From contig NPFB01000120.1 of NCBI GenBank assembly GCA_014084085.1, forward strand, positions 55,614 through 90,278: a DNA stretch of 34,665 nt, written 5' to 3'. This document shows positions 1 through 8,504 of this stretch, one piece after another (within the stretch, counting starts at the first letter, position 1; every line of letters begins with the position of its first letter). The position numbers were made by a program, and so were the translations under genes. The notes beneath the pieces are model-generated. The model was not told the DNA's origin. It did not search any database and saw nothing but the letters and a program-made list of their open reading frames with translations. The DNA comes from Hondaea fermentalgiana (lineage: Eukaryota; Sar; Bigyra; Thraustochytrida; Thraustochytriidae).

Positions 1-1
1 C

Positions 2-64
2 AGAAAGGCGGGACTGCGCCAAGACGACGGCGACGGCGACATGGGGGTGGACAACAACAACTAA
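2..64 (+). CDS. possible 3' end of an upstream gene (partial)
   Basis: Frame 2 is open from the window edge and gives a short hydrophilic tail rich in Gly, Asp and Asn, ending in TAA at 62-64. A disordered C-terminus of this kind is common in this organism's proteins, and the next recognisable gene starts about 480 bp later on the same strand. With only 20 codons no family can be named. The open frame may be chance. Confidence 0.2.
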   Translation, partial: RKAGLRQDDGDGDMGVDNNN

Positions 65-545
65 GTCAACCCTTGTGCATCCCGATTCCCATTTGCACGT
101 TATCGTCCCAGTTTCTGCGGCATCTCCGCTCTGCTCGCTTCTTCGGCAACCTTGGCACGCTAGCTAGCTTCACGACGTCAAGGAGATCGGCCTGCTCGGG
201 CCGGGCTCAGGTTTCTCTTCTGGACGCGGGATGCTGGCAGAGCCCAGCTTTGCGGACTCGGACCCGGACTCCGAGTTCCTGTCTATCTAGGCCGGTGGTG
301 AACGTTTCATGCCGGCGCAAAAGCTCTAGCTAGGTCACTCACTCCCTGCTTGCTTGCTTGCTTGCTTGCTGCTGGGGAAGACGCATATGCAGTTCTACTT
401 TCCCGCGCACCGCTTCTGCCGGGGCGAGACGCGGCTTGCGGTCGCGCGAGGAGGCCCGGGACCGGCGGTGCTGCGAGCGCGGCATTCGGCCCGGGAGGCA
501 GGAACCGGCTCGGGAGCCAGGCAAAGAAACGGGAGCCCGAGGACC
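65..545. other. 5' region of the 546-1820 gene, no gene seen
   Basis: No convincing coding frame. The stretch holds a TGCT microsatellite at 347-370 and an in-frame upstream ATG at 387. The ATG at 546 is preferred for the downstream gene because the residues encoded between 387 and 545 are Arg/Gly/Ala-rich, as translated GC-rich leader sequence tends to be. Confidence 0.4.
347..370 (+). repeat. (TGCT)6 microsatellite
   Basis: Six perfect TGCT units about 175 bp upstream of the chosen ATG at 546. The same tetranucleotide family, as AAGC on the plus strand, recurs at 8393-8432 and briefly near 1994-2006. Confidence 0.9.
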
Positions 546-1820
546 ATGTTCGCGGTGCCCTTTGGCGCCGTGGACCTGGCCGCGCTGCTGGTCGCGCGCG
601 AAAAGCTCGAGCGTGCGCTCATTGCCGAGACCGGCATCGCGAAAGCAGACCCTCGCACCGGCAGGTACTCGGTTCACATTGACGATGAGGAAGACGTTGA
701 CGAGGTCGCCGGGACCGCCGCGGATGAGAACGAGGTACACGGCAACAACGTGGAAAAAGAGTACGCGGCGACCTCGCCGACTTCAATGGCAGATCGTCGC
801 GCGCGAGATCTTAAACCTGCTGGACTTGATCGCGTCTTGCAGATTCGCATGCAGAGCTTGGCAGTACGGATCATGATTGGGCTGGTGCTGCGTCTTGGTC
901 TTGCAAGGGTACGATGTCAACTGCTGCAGCTTGGCGCGCAATGGATGAGCAGACGCGCCGATGCCGGCGTCGCACACGCCAATGAGATCTACGTAACGGA
1001 CGAAAATATTGTCAAGGTCTCCTGCGAGCTGTCCGAGGTTCTCGAAAACGCACCGGAGATCTTTGCAGATGCCGCCAATGACGAATCGAAATTTAGCAAA
1101 AATGGGACAGCAACTACTGGTTTAAATGGTCCATACGGCAAGATAAAGCACGCGGCCCCGCCCGCGCTGTATATTGAGCCGCGACCTCCCATGGAATTCG
1201 AGCAATCTGCGGCCTCCCTAAAGAATCCGCGTGACGGGTCCAAGTCTAAAGCACGGCGATTTGTTCGTTCAAGAATTCTACAGTCTTCAATCGCGTCGTC
1301 GTCGGCTGGTTCAGGGCCCGGGTCGCGCCAGGGACGATCGTCGAGCGGAGTGTTTGAGCGTGACAAAGCCTGGGAACAGCAGCTCCGCAAACCAAGGCCT
1401 TCCAGTCCAGCCCGAGCTTCCCCTAAGGCAAGATCTAGCACACATGCAGCAACACAGAGGAGACGCGCGCGAACGCCGACAGCCCGAGATATCCAAGGGC
1501 AGCGGAGCGATGACGGCGTGGACGCAGACGTCCGCGCCGCGGTGCGTCGAGCTCTTACACCAATGTCAGCCAAGACGCTTCCCGTGAATTCGGGTCGCGC
1601 GTCTCCGCAGAGGAGCCGACAACAGCTGGCGCATAGCTCTCGAGGGAGTCAATCACAGGCGAACTCGCCGGCAGCAGCGCGGAGGCGCATGTCCCAAGCG
1701 TACGGGAACTTTTACTCTGATCAGAATGCGCGCAAGCAAATCCAGCGGGCGAAGCAAATCCAGTCCAATGCGGAAAGCCTCCTCTCTTCGCGTGGGTCTC
1801 GCGGTCAGCACGCTGTTTGA
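546..1820 (+). CDS. unrecognised 424-residue protein with Arg/Ser-rich C-terminal half
   Basis: I do not recognise this protein. The frame is open for 425 codons from ATG 546 to TGA 1818-1820; an in-frame ATG at 387 would add 53 residues. Residues 1-45 could form a helix with Leu/Ala/Glu character. Residues 46-75 are acidic. A basic-hydrophobic stretch at about 95-135 is too Arg-rich for a clear membrane span. Residues 145-185 look like a second ordered block. From about 240 to the end the chain is Ser/Arg/Ala/Gln-rich and probably disordered, with many SR and SP dipeptides. It converges with the bS6m gene. The length of the frame on a GC-rich strand supports a real gene, but a short in-frame intron around 800-950 cannot be excluded by eye. 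Confidence 0.6.
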   Translation: MFAVPFGAVDLAALLVAREKLERALIAETGIAKADPRTGRYSVHIDDEEDVDEVAGTAADENEVHGNNVEKEYAATSPTSMADRRARDLKPAGLDRVLQIRMQSLAVRIMIGLVLRLGLARVRCQLLQLGAQWMSRRADAGVAHANEIYVTDENIVKVSCELSEVLENAPEIFADAANDESKFSKNGTATTGLNGPYGKIKHAAPPALYIEPRPPMEFEQSAASLKNPRDGSKSKARRFVRSRILQSSIASSSAGSGPGSRQGRSSSGVFERDKAWEQQLRKPRPSSPARASPKARSSTHAATQRRRARTPTARDIQGQRSDDGVDADVRAAVRRALTPMSAKTLPVNSGRASPQRSRQQLAHSSRGSQSQANSPAAARRRMSQAYGNFYSDQNARKQIQRAKQIQSNAESLLSSRGSRGQHAV

Positions 1821-2075
1821 TTTGATCGTTTGACATGCATGTTGCAAGGGGAAGGGTGCAGTCCGTGACGATGACCTGGGGACCACGAAGAATCAACCAA
1901 AAGTAAAGAGCAGAGTGCCAAGGGTTTCCTTCGTTGTCGAGCTCGCAACCGAGACGGCCAGCAAAGTAAACGCACATGTATCGAGGCTCTAAAGCAAGCA
2001 AGCAAGGCCTTGTCACGCTTTTAGAAAGGGAAGGGTCCCTTTTTTTTTGGAAAATGATAAAAAGAAGCTGGCTAT

Positions 2076-2105
2076 GGCTTGGCTTGGCTTGGCTTGGCTT
2101 GGCTT
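2076..2105 (+). repeat. (GGCTT)6 pentanucleotide microsatellite
   Basis: Six perfect GGCTT copies in the 3'-3' spacer, followed by a decayed GGCAA unit. Confidence 0.9.
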
Positions 2106-2218
2106 GGCAAGGAGTTTAACGGAAATAATACTAGCATTGCCTTTCAACGGTCTGGATTGATCTAATCTGTCTGGTTTGGTCTTGCCTGGCCTGGCCCGGC
2201 CCGGTTTGGTCCACGGGC

Positions 2219-2224
2219 TTTATT
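2219..2224 (-). terminator. candidate polyadenylation signal AATAAA for bS6m
   Basis: TTTATT on the plus strand reads AATAAA on the minus strand, beginning 26 bp past the bS6m stop codon. The spacing suits a canonical poly(A) signal. It is unclear how strictly this organism uses that hexamer. Confidence 0.4.
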
Positions 2225-2249
2225 CCGGAAAAAAAGAAAATTATCATGA

Positions 2250-2597
2250 TCATTCATACTTTTTTAGTAAGGGTGCAAACCGCGGCAAAGTTTCGTCAGC
2301 CCGCAAAGTCGTGGAGCGAATCACATCGTCGTCAATAGCCAGGCGCTTGTGAATCTCAGGCACGAGCGCCGGAGGGGCAATAAATTCCATGGAAAACATG
2401 TGGGTGCGCGAATGGCGCTCGGCCTCTCCCTTTCCGTCAAGCTTGTATCCCATCTTGCGAATGCCGTTATTCCGCACGTTCCGCACTATTGCGTTGTTCT
2501 CCAGCACGAGCTCCACGCAGTCCTTCACGACGCGCTTGAGCCCCGCCGCGCCGACGTTCGGCCGCAGCGAGCACATGAGCACATACACGGGCGCCAT
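2250..2597 (-). CDS. MRPS6: mitochondrial small ribosomal subunit protein bS6m
   Basis: A 115-residue protein matching the bacterial S6 / MRPS6 family along its whole length. The N-terminal strand is followed by the helix that leads into a pattern close to ENNAIVRNVRNNG, where human MRPS6 has a similar RGAIVRDLENLG. A loop then leads to a strand with F..EF.APP, and then to the DDDVIRSTTLR segment, which matches the family's DxDVIR-type motif. S6 binds 16S-type rRNA together with bS18 in the platform of the small mitochondrial subunit. There is no obvious separate presequence, as is also the case for many S6 homologues. The start at 2597 is the natural family start. The gene points away from the USP gene across a 1-kb spacer. 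Confidence 0.9.
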   Translation of the reverse strand: MAPVYVLMCSLRPNVGAAGLKRVVKDCVELVLENNAIVRNVRNNGIRKMGYKLDGKGEAERHSRTHMFSMEFIAPPALVPEIHKRLAIDDDVIRSTTLRADETLPRFAPLLKKYE

Positions 2598-2802
2598 CCT
2601 CGCTTCCGTCCGAAAGCCAGCAGGTGGCCCGCGAAACGAGAGAAGGGAGGAGGAAAGGAAGGCAGAAAAGCTGCGCGGCGCTCGCTCGCCCGGCTCCGCG
2701 GCCCGCGGCCTCCTCGCTCTCGCTCGCCCGGACGCCCGCGTGCTCTCCTCGCTCCCGGTATGGACGCAGTGGCTCTGCGCCCGCGGCGGCGCCTCCTCCG
2801 CC

Positions 2803-3029
2803 CCGCCTTAACCACGGCTCCATTCTGCACTTGCCGCGCCCTTTTATCCACTTGCGCCTGCCCCATTCTCCACTTGCGTCTCCGCCACCTTAAGGCGGCA
2901 CTTTCGACACACCGCCTTAAACGCCCCGCGCAAGTCGAACTTCCTCGCATCGCTACAAGTCGAAACCGCCGACACGCAAGTCCGCTTTCCCGCGGCACAA
3001 GGGCGGGACCGGCGCTTGGTTAAGGGGGC
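2803..3029. promoter_or_regulatory. symmetric array of CACTTGCG / CGCAAGT motifs with CCGCCTTAA boxes
   Basis: CACTTGC(G) lies at 2828, 2849 and 2871. The opposite orientation, (G/A)CAAGT, lies at 2930, 2955 and 2976, with a weaker ACAAGG at 2997. Most spacings are 21-22 bp, the exception being 25 bp between 2930 and 2955. The three mirrored pairs share one axis at about 2904-2905. CCGCCTTAA boxes lie at 2803-2811 and 2912-2920. A near-palindrome CCACCTTAAGGCGG lies at 2885-2898, and TTAAGGGGG closes the block at 3020-3028. Architecture of this kind suggests binding sites for a dimeric or multimeric DNA-binding protein: a bidirectional promoter element or the remains of a small transposon. 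The function is inferred. Confidence 0.55.
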
Positions 3030-3320
3030 ATAAACTGCGGTCCTAAAGCTGCCTCGGCATCTTCTGCGCATGCATATTTTTTTTCTTTCAGCCAGACTCC
3101 AAAAAACCTCGAGCCCGAAGCCGCCGCGCGAGGACCGGCACGGCGCGCGGGAGGGCGAGCGGCGGGCAGCTGCGCGCGGCGCGCGGAGCGGCGGCGAGCA
3201 GCGCGGAGGAGCTGCGCGCGGCGTGGTACCGCGGCCGGGCGAGGGAGCGAGGGGGGGAAGGGCAGGGAAGGGGAGAAGGCCCGAGCCCGGGTTTGAACCT
3301 CTCCCTCTTTTCTCTCTTTG

Positions 3321-3342
3321 TCTCTCTCTCTCTCTCTCTCTC
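3321..3342 (+). repeat. (TC)11 dinucleotide run
   Basis: Eleven perfect TC units inside a longer pyrimidine tract (about 3299-3343), roughly 290 bp upstream of the USP start codon. It may be a 5' leader or promoter pyrimidine stretch. A similar but longer tract precedes the arginine biosynthesis gene. Confidence 0.85.
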
Positions 3343-3629
3343 ATTCGCGCGTTGCTGCCGCGCTCCGAGGGCGCGGAGAGCGACGCCGAGAAGGCGCGCG
3401 GGAAGGCGCCCGACTCGCGCGCAGGGATGCTGGCGGCGCCGCGGAGCGCCTGACGAGAAGCTTGCGCGAGATCTGCTTTCGCGGCGAGCCAAGAAGAACA
3501 AGAAGGACCCTGGCTGCCGGGCGAGGAACCCACCCACGCACCCCGCGCACGCGCCTCGCACGGCGCCCGAAAGACGCCGACGACCCCGAGCAGCGCCCGA
3601 GCAGACGCAGCAAGAACGCCGTCGCGGAC

Positions 3630-6389
3630 ATGGCCACGGAGGCGGACGCAGGGGCTGCTGCTGCTGCAGCTGGTGCTGCTGCTGTAGCAGAAGCAGCGGC
3701 CGCCGGCGCTGCGCAGGTCCCCGAGGTGGAGGCGGAGACGGACCACGACGAAGAGGAGGAGCAGGATATTGCGGAGAGCGCCGCTGACGACGCTGAACGC
3801 GACAAGGATGGCGCGGTAGAGCCCAACGGCGGCGCTGGCGGCGCTGGCGGCGCTGGCGGCGAGGTCAACGGCGGCGCAGGACACCAGCCGGATGTGCTGT
3901 ATTGGGATGAACCCATCCAGTGGAAACCGTCGGTGGCCGTGGGCCTCGCCAACCTAGGAAACACGTGCTACTTGAACTCGATCCTGGAAGCCCTCGTGCA
4001 CTGCCCACCCGTGGTGGCGTTCTTTTGCCACAAGTGGCCAGACGCAGGCGCCATGCTCTATTACCAGAAGCCAAACCGTTCGGAGTTCGTGAACCATTTC
4101 GCAGACCTCGTTCGGGCCATGTGGGCTGAAGGCCGCGACAACGAGGAGCACCACCTCAAGAAGTTTCTCACGCCGCGCGATCTCGTGCGCGGCGTGATCC
4201 GTGCCGTGCCCGAGTTCCGCGAGAATGGTCAGCAGGACGCCCAGGAGGCCCTGAACTACATTATGAACGACTTGCACGAGGAGCTTGCGGTCCGCATCGA
4301 CTCCAGCTTTCACCCTGCGCGCAAGGCCATGCAGCTGCTGGACAGCGAGCAAAAGGCCTCGAAGCGATCACACCGATCGAACGCAAGCCGGGCAACGGAC
4401 GCCGCCTCAGGGGGGAGCGGGAGCACTAGCGGGCGTCGGCGTAAATTCAAACCTTCCTTCCGTCGCCGGACGCGCGGTCGCTCGGACGCCAACGCCAATG
4501 GCGCCAACGGCGCCAACGGCGCCAACGGCGCAGCCCATGCAGCGCTTTCCCCCGTAGCACCAAGTCCGGTGAGCGAGGCATCTTCTGTGGGTGCGAACGG
4601 CGGTGCTGTTGATGACGAAGAAGACGCGAGCTCGTCGATTGCGTCGCCGCGCGCGGAGAACGACGATGAGGATACGGACGGCGAGGGCGACAAATCAACG
4701 TTTCTGCAGCTCGAGAAGGAGTACTCGCAGAGCATTATTAGCGACACCTTTTTGACCCTTCTCGTGCAGCGCGTCACGTGCAAGCAGTGTGGATACACTT
4801 CCATGTCATTAGAAGAGTATCTGGAGCTGTCGCTGGCACTTCCATCGAAAGCACTTGTCAAGGACTTGCGACGGCGCGAAGAGGCCGAAGAGCAGGAGAT
4901 TGCCGCTCGAGGTCGGAGTATGTCGACGTCGTCGGGCACGTCCAACAATAGCTCAAATGGAGGACTCTGGGGCGTCATGAAGACGCTCAAGTCCATGGTC
5001 GGCTATGAGTCGCAAATGCTCTCCCTGCGCGAATGTATGCAGGCGTTCTTTGCGCCAGAGCAGCTGACTGGAGATGAGCAGTACTATTGCGAGAAATGCA
5101 GGGCCAAACAGGACGCGGTGAAGTCGCATGCCTTTGCGCACCTTCCCGAGGTGCTCTGCTTGAACCTCAAGCGCTTTAATCGTACTTCAATTGCGTGGAC
5201 GCTCAACAGTACAAAGAACCAGACGCCGGTCGTGTATCCTGTGAACGACTTGGACCTCTCCGACTTTTACTTTGACAAGAACAGCGGACATGCGGCCGCC
5301 GTGGACCCGGCGCAGCAGTCTCGCCGTGCGGATGCGCAGGCGGATCCGTCCGAATGTATGTATGACTTGGTGGCAGTGGTGCGACATTCGGGCGGCATGA
5401 ACGGTGGTCACTATACATCCGTGTGCAGAAACCCTGTAAACGACAAGTGGTACGAGTACGACGACGACCAGGTGCGCGTGGTGTCAGAGGCAAACGTGCA
5501 GAGCAACGAGGCGTACCTTTTGTTTTACCGCAAACACCGGTCAGCCGCCTCGCGCGAGAGCTTCAAGGAGCTGCACGAAGCGCTGGCACGGTCTGCCGAA
5601 GAGTGTCTCGAGGGGGAAGAGGCGCGCTTCATCTCGCAGTATTGGACGCTCAAGTGGGCGACGCTCGGCCGGCCCGGCGTGTGCGGCACCTTTGACTCGA
5701 CGTGTCCCCACGGCCGTCTGCTTCCGCTCGTGTCGCCTTCGATTGATTCGCGCATCTTCCGGGTGACGCCTCACGTGTACAACATGATTGACCGCCTGTA
5801 CGGCGCAGCTTCGACGCTCCAGGAAGTACGCGAATGTAGCACCTGTGTTGAGGAGAGGGTTTCCAACATGGAGCGTCGCGAAGAGGAGAAGGCCAAGATC
5901 CGCGAGCTGGAGGGTGCTGGTCCCGCGAGCTACATCCTCAGCAACACCTGGGCCAAGTCCTGGCAGCGCTTTGTTCGAAACTCGCCTCAGATGGGACGTG
6001 GCACCTTTGATGGCGTGACCGCGCCGGGGCCTATTGACAACGAGCCTCTTTTGCAACCGCTTCCCAAGGGTGTGGACGCTGCTGCTACTGCTGCTGATGG
6101 CTCTGCAGAGGGCGTCACGCGAGAGCCGAAGCCGAACTTGCGGCGCGACGTGCACTACATTATCATTAATCGCGGCATTTGGGATTATTTGCACGCGCGT
6201 TATGGTGGCGGCCCGACGCTCGTTTCGAGCGCGCAGCTCATTTACGATCTCGACCGTGACCCGTTCGTGGAGGATCAGGCCGAGAGCGAGGCCCGAGTTG
6301 AGGCCGACGGCAAGGCTAGAGCCAAGGCTGCGCGAGAGCAGGCCTCGGTGTCCGAAGCTGTGGATGTTGCGCAAGAGGTCGAGAACTAG
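3630..6389 (+). CDS. ubiquitin carboxyl-terminal hydrolase, USP20/USP33-like, with C-terminal DUSP domains
   Basis: A 919-residue cysteine protease that should remove ubiquitin from proteins. The first true ATG in the frame is at 3630. Residues 1-90 are Ala-, acid- and Gly-rich. The USP catalytic domain spans about 100-640. Its Cys box is GNTCYLN with catalytic Cys113, followed by QQDAQEAL at about 201. A zinc ribbon has CxxC pairs at 384-387 and 487-490. The His box GGHYTS has His594, and WYEYDDDQV gives Asp611/612. A disordered insert of about 120 residues, with NGA repeats near residues 288-300, interrupts the domain. Two DUSP-like units follow, at about 667-735 and 770-870; the second carries GPIDNEPLL and YGGGP. 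USP20/33 share C-terminal DUSP pairs, but their N-terminal zf-UBP domain is absent here. All catalytic residues are present. Confidence 0.93.
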   Translation: MATEADAGAAAAAAGAAAVAEAAAAGAAQVPEVEAETDHDEEEEQDIAESAADDAERDKDGAVEPNGGAGGAGGAGGEVNGGAGHQPDVLYWDEPIQWKPSVAVGLANLGNTCYLNSILEALVHCPPVVAFFCHKWPDAGAMLYYQKPNRSEFVNHFADLVRAMWAEGRDNEEHHLKKFLTPRDLVRGVIRAVPEFRENGQQDAQEALNYIMNDLHEELAVRIDSSFHPARKAMQLLDSEQKASKRSHRSNASRATDAASGGSGSTSGRRRKFKPSFRRRTRGRSDANANGANGANGANGAAHAALSPVAPSPVSEASSVGANGGAVDDEEDASSSIASPRAENDDEDTDGEGDKSTFLQLEKEYSQSIISDTFLTLLVQRVTCKQCGYTSMSLEEYLELSLALPSKALVKDLRRREEAEEQEIAARGRSMSTSSGTSNNSSNGGLWGVMKTLKSMVGYESQMLSLRECMQAFFAPEQLTGDEQYYCEKCRAKQDAVKSHAFAHLPEVLCLNLKRFNRTSIAWTLNSTKNQTPVVYPVNDLDLSDFYFDKNSGHAAAVDPAQQSRRADAQADPSECMYDLVAVVRHSGGMNGGHYTSVCRNPVNDKWYEYDDDQVRVVSEANVQSNEAYLLFYRKHRSAASRESFKELHEALARSAEECLEGEEARFISQYWTLKWATLGRPGVCGTFDSTCPHGRLLPLVSPSIDSRIFRVTPHVYNMIDRLYGAASTLQEVRECSTCVEERVSNMERREEEKAKIRELEGAGPASYILSNTWAKSWQRFVRNSPQMGRGTFDGVTAPGPIDNEPLLQPLPKGVDAAATAADGSAEGVTREPKPNLRRDVHYIIINRGIWDYLHARYGGGPTLVSSAQLIYDLDRDPFVEDQAESEARVEADGKARAKAAREQASVSEAVDVAQEVEN
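4490..4532 (+). repeat. 9-bp tandem repeat inside the USP gene
   Basis: Repeats of GGCGCCAAC encode an Asn-Gly-Ala tripeptide run in the disordered insert of the deubiquitinase. It is a coding minisatellite, probably length-variable between strains. Confidence 0.8.
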
Positions 6390-6573
6390 GCCTAGTCGGG
6401 GCTACAGAGGACACTCCTAAGGAGGAGGAAGAGGAGGAGGAGGAGGAGCTGCTGTTCCCCACTTCTTTCTCAGGGTCTCCCAGAATCATTGCGGGACTTC
6501 TTTTTTTTTTTTTAACTTGAACTTTCTCGTAATCCATGCTTCTGTGATCTCAGAGTGGGACTTTTGAAAAAGA

Positions 6574-6579
6574 AATAAA
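6574..6579 (+). terminator. candidate polyadenylation signal AATAAA for the USP gene
   Basis: A canonical AATAAA about 185 bp after the USP stop codon, with T runs at 6501-6512 and 6600-6609 around it. Confidence 0.4.
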
Positions 6580-7634
6580 AGATGAAACTATTTCTTCTCC
6601 TTTTTTTTTATAAAATGGTTGCTGCCGTCCAACCACAGCCACTTGTCATCGCCACTGACGATACGGCATTTTCGTCTCTCATGAAGTGAAGCTCTGTTGA
6701 AAAGAAAAACCTGTGAGCCCCGCCTGTGTTCCGTCATGACTCGAAGAGACTTGCTGATCGCATGTCGCTGTTGAGGCCTTTCAGGTGGCCGATCTTCGCT
6801 CAGTAGCAGCTGCTGCTGCAGCCCGCGCTTGGTAATTCATCGCCAGCGGTGGTCGGCACAGCGTAGCGCAGCACAGCGAAGCACACAACACGGAGGTATT
6901 TATTTGGCCATCTATTTCGCAATCAAGAGCACAGAGACTTTTTCTTTTAGCTCACAACAGCTCGGCCCTCCATCTTTGGAGAGAGTCCCACCGCGCGTCC
7001 CAAGTTTTTTTTTTAAAGCTCCAGCACATCGTGGCGTCTCACCTGCAGCTGCCAGGCTGCTCCTTCGCCAGTCAGGCCAGCAGGCGCTGCAGTCATTCTC
7101 CCGAGCGACCACTGAAAACCAAGAACTCCTGACTCGTCGAGCACAAGCCCGCGCCGTGTTGCGCGCGCGCCTCATGTGCGTGCCGCAAAAGGGCGCGCGC
7201 TCACGCGCTCGCGCTGCTCCAAGCAGTTCTTTGATTCTTGCCGTGGACCGGCTCGAGGGGCAGTGGCCTCTACGTTGGACCGGCTCGTACGCGCGGCCTG
7301 GCGGAACCGCCAGAACGTTCGCGCATTGCCCGCAGTTTAGCTTGGCGTTCGTGCGCTGTGGGGGCGATCGCCGCGCCGCTATCCGAGGCGCAATATGAGG
7401 TTTTCATGCCGCCTTAATAAGTCTCCCCGCAGCGACCCTTCAAAGGCCCATGCTCGGTGGGACGCAGGTTAGACGTCACACTACAAGTGAGGTAGAGGTG
7501 CATTAGCATAGAAGGGGCGTGGAGTAAGGCGGGTACGGGGCGGCGCACGGCACGGGACCCGGAGGAATGGGTGGCTCTGCGAGCCCGGAACAGGCGGAAA
7601 GATCCGCCGCGCTTCCTGGGACAGGGCGCGGCGC

Positions 7635-7682
7635 GCAAGTGGGGCATGGCGGGCCGCAAGTCGGGAATGCGCGCCGCGAAGT
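7635..7682 (+). promoter_or_regulatory. 21-bp-phased GCAAGT-like triplet
   Basis: GCAAGTGGGG at 7635, GCAAGTCGGG at 7656 and CGAAGTGGG at 7677 are each exactly 21 bp apart. The 6-mer and spacing match the forward half of the array at 2930-3002. An isolated ACAAGTGAGG (7483) and a CCGCCTTAA box (7409) lie upstream. No opposite-orientation half is visible. It may mark a promoter or a decayed copy of the same element. Confidence 0.4.
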
Positions 7683-8392
7683 GGGATCGATTCTACCATC
7701 CGTATGGCACGGCTACCGGCCAGCGAGAGGTCTTCCTTCCGTGTTCAGTATCAACGTATGTATACACAGGCCACACCACTGGGGAAGAATGAAGATGGCC
7801 GGTGAGGCGCCAGGATCCGCCAGCCAGCCGAAAAGAATTGATCCACCTGCTGCTGGCTGCCGCGTGGTCACAGCGCTGCGTTTGCATGCTACGCTTGCAT
7901 TTGCATCTGCATGTGCTGGACGGATGAGGCCAAGACGCGCCAAGGCGAGGCGGCGGAAGGCGGAGGGAACGACCGGGAAGGAAAGCGTCTGGGGCCGGTC
8001 TTGGTTCGCGCGGGTTTGGAGGGATTGTTTGGGGTAAGTTGGTGTGCTCTTTTTGTTTTGTTCGGGCTGACGGTTCCGGCTGCCGGCGGGCAAGGAGCCT
8101 TTCCGCCAGTGGGGTGGCCAGGCACGGAAGCCACGTCGCGTGCCGAGACTATCGGAGTCGAAGACCGGCCAGCAGGAAGTTCTCCTCCACCTCATGATCA
8201 TCACCGTGCTCTGGCTGTATGGATAGTTTATGGTTTTCTTCGGCCAGTGCTGGCGGGCGGATGAGTGGTGATTTTGTTTTCCTGGCCGTGCATGGTCATG
8301 CCAGCGGTGGCTGGCTGGTTTAAAGGCCTTGCTGCTTGGCAGGAGACGGGCACGGGCCAAGGCGGCCGTCTCGCTGCAGCCCTCATCCACCC

Positions 8393-8432
8393 AAGCAAGC
8401 AAGCAAGCAAGCAAGCAAGTAAGCAAGCAAGC
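8393..8432 (+). repeat. (AAGC)10 microsatellite
   Basis: Ten tetranucleotide units, nine AAGC and one AAGT. On the minus strand this is the same TGCT family as at 347-370. Confidence 0.9.
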
Positions 8433-8504
8433 AACGCAAGCCGCCCGAGATCCTCGCCGTCCATCCCAAGCCGTACTACAGCCCGCCACATGACTCTGGG
8501 GAAG

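Larger units (their letters stand above)
1821..2249. other. convergent intergenic region, no gene seen
   Basis: This is the 3'-3' spacer between the orphan gene and bS6m. It holds a T run at 2041-2048, a GGCTT pentanucleotide array and further GGCCT/GGCCC-like pentamers at about 2178-2210. I see no coding frame or RNA gene. Confidence 0.5.
2598..3629. promoter_or_regulatory. divergent spacer between bS6m and USP genes
   Basis: A 1032-bp very GC-rich spacer between two divergent ATGs, so it probably holds both promoters. It contains the symmetric motif array at 2803-3029, a (TC)11 run at 3321-3342 and, between 3120 and 3260, strongly GC-rich sequence in which an AGCTGCGCGCGGCG block occurs twice. 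Long frames here on both strands are Arg/Pro/Ala-rich composition artefacts. Confidence 0.6.

Noticed and set aside
3318..3629. N-terminal extension of the deubiquitinase
   Set aside because: The frame is open, but the first real ATG is at 3630 and the extra residues begin with a translated (TC)n microsatellite followed by Arg-rich sequence.
2844..3884. 346-codon minus-strand frame through the USP 5' region
   Set aside because: It is Arg/Ser/Ala-rich, crosses the (TC)n run and the USP coding start, and matches no family. It follows from high GC.
6615..6689. 24-codon ORF just after a TATAAAA sequence
   Set aside because: The TATA-like sequence abuts the ATG, which leaves no room for transcription initiation, and the peptide is too short to support.
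6829..7398. 189-codon plus-strand frame in the gene-poor region
   Set aside because: It lacks a true ATG at its start, changes composition along its length and has no recognisable motif.
7713..8489. 258-codon minus-strand frame
   Set aside because: It is composed of Arg/Ala/Ser with a Leu/Ala/Cys run made by the AAGC microsatellite. No family or codon signature supports it.
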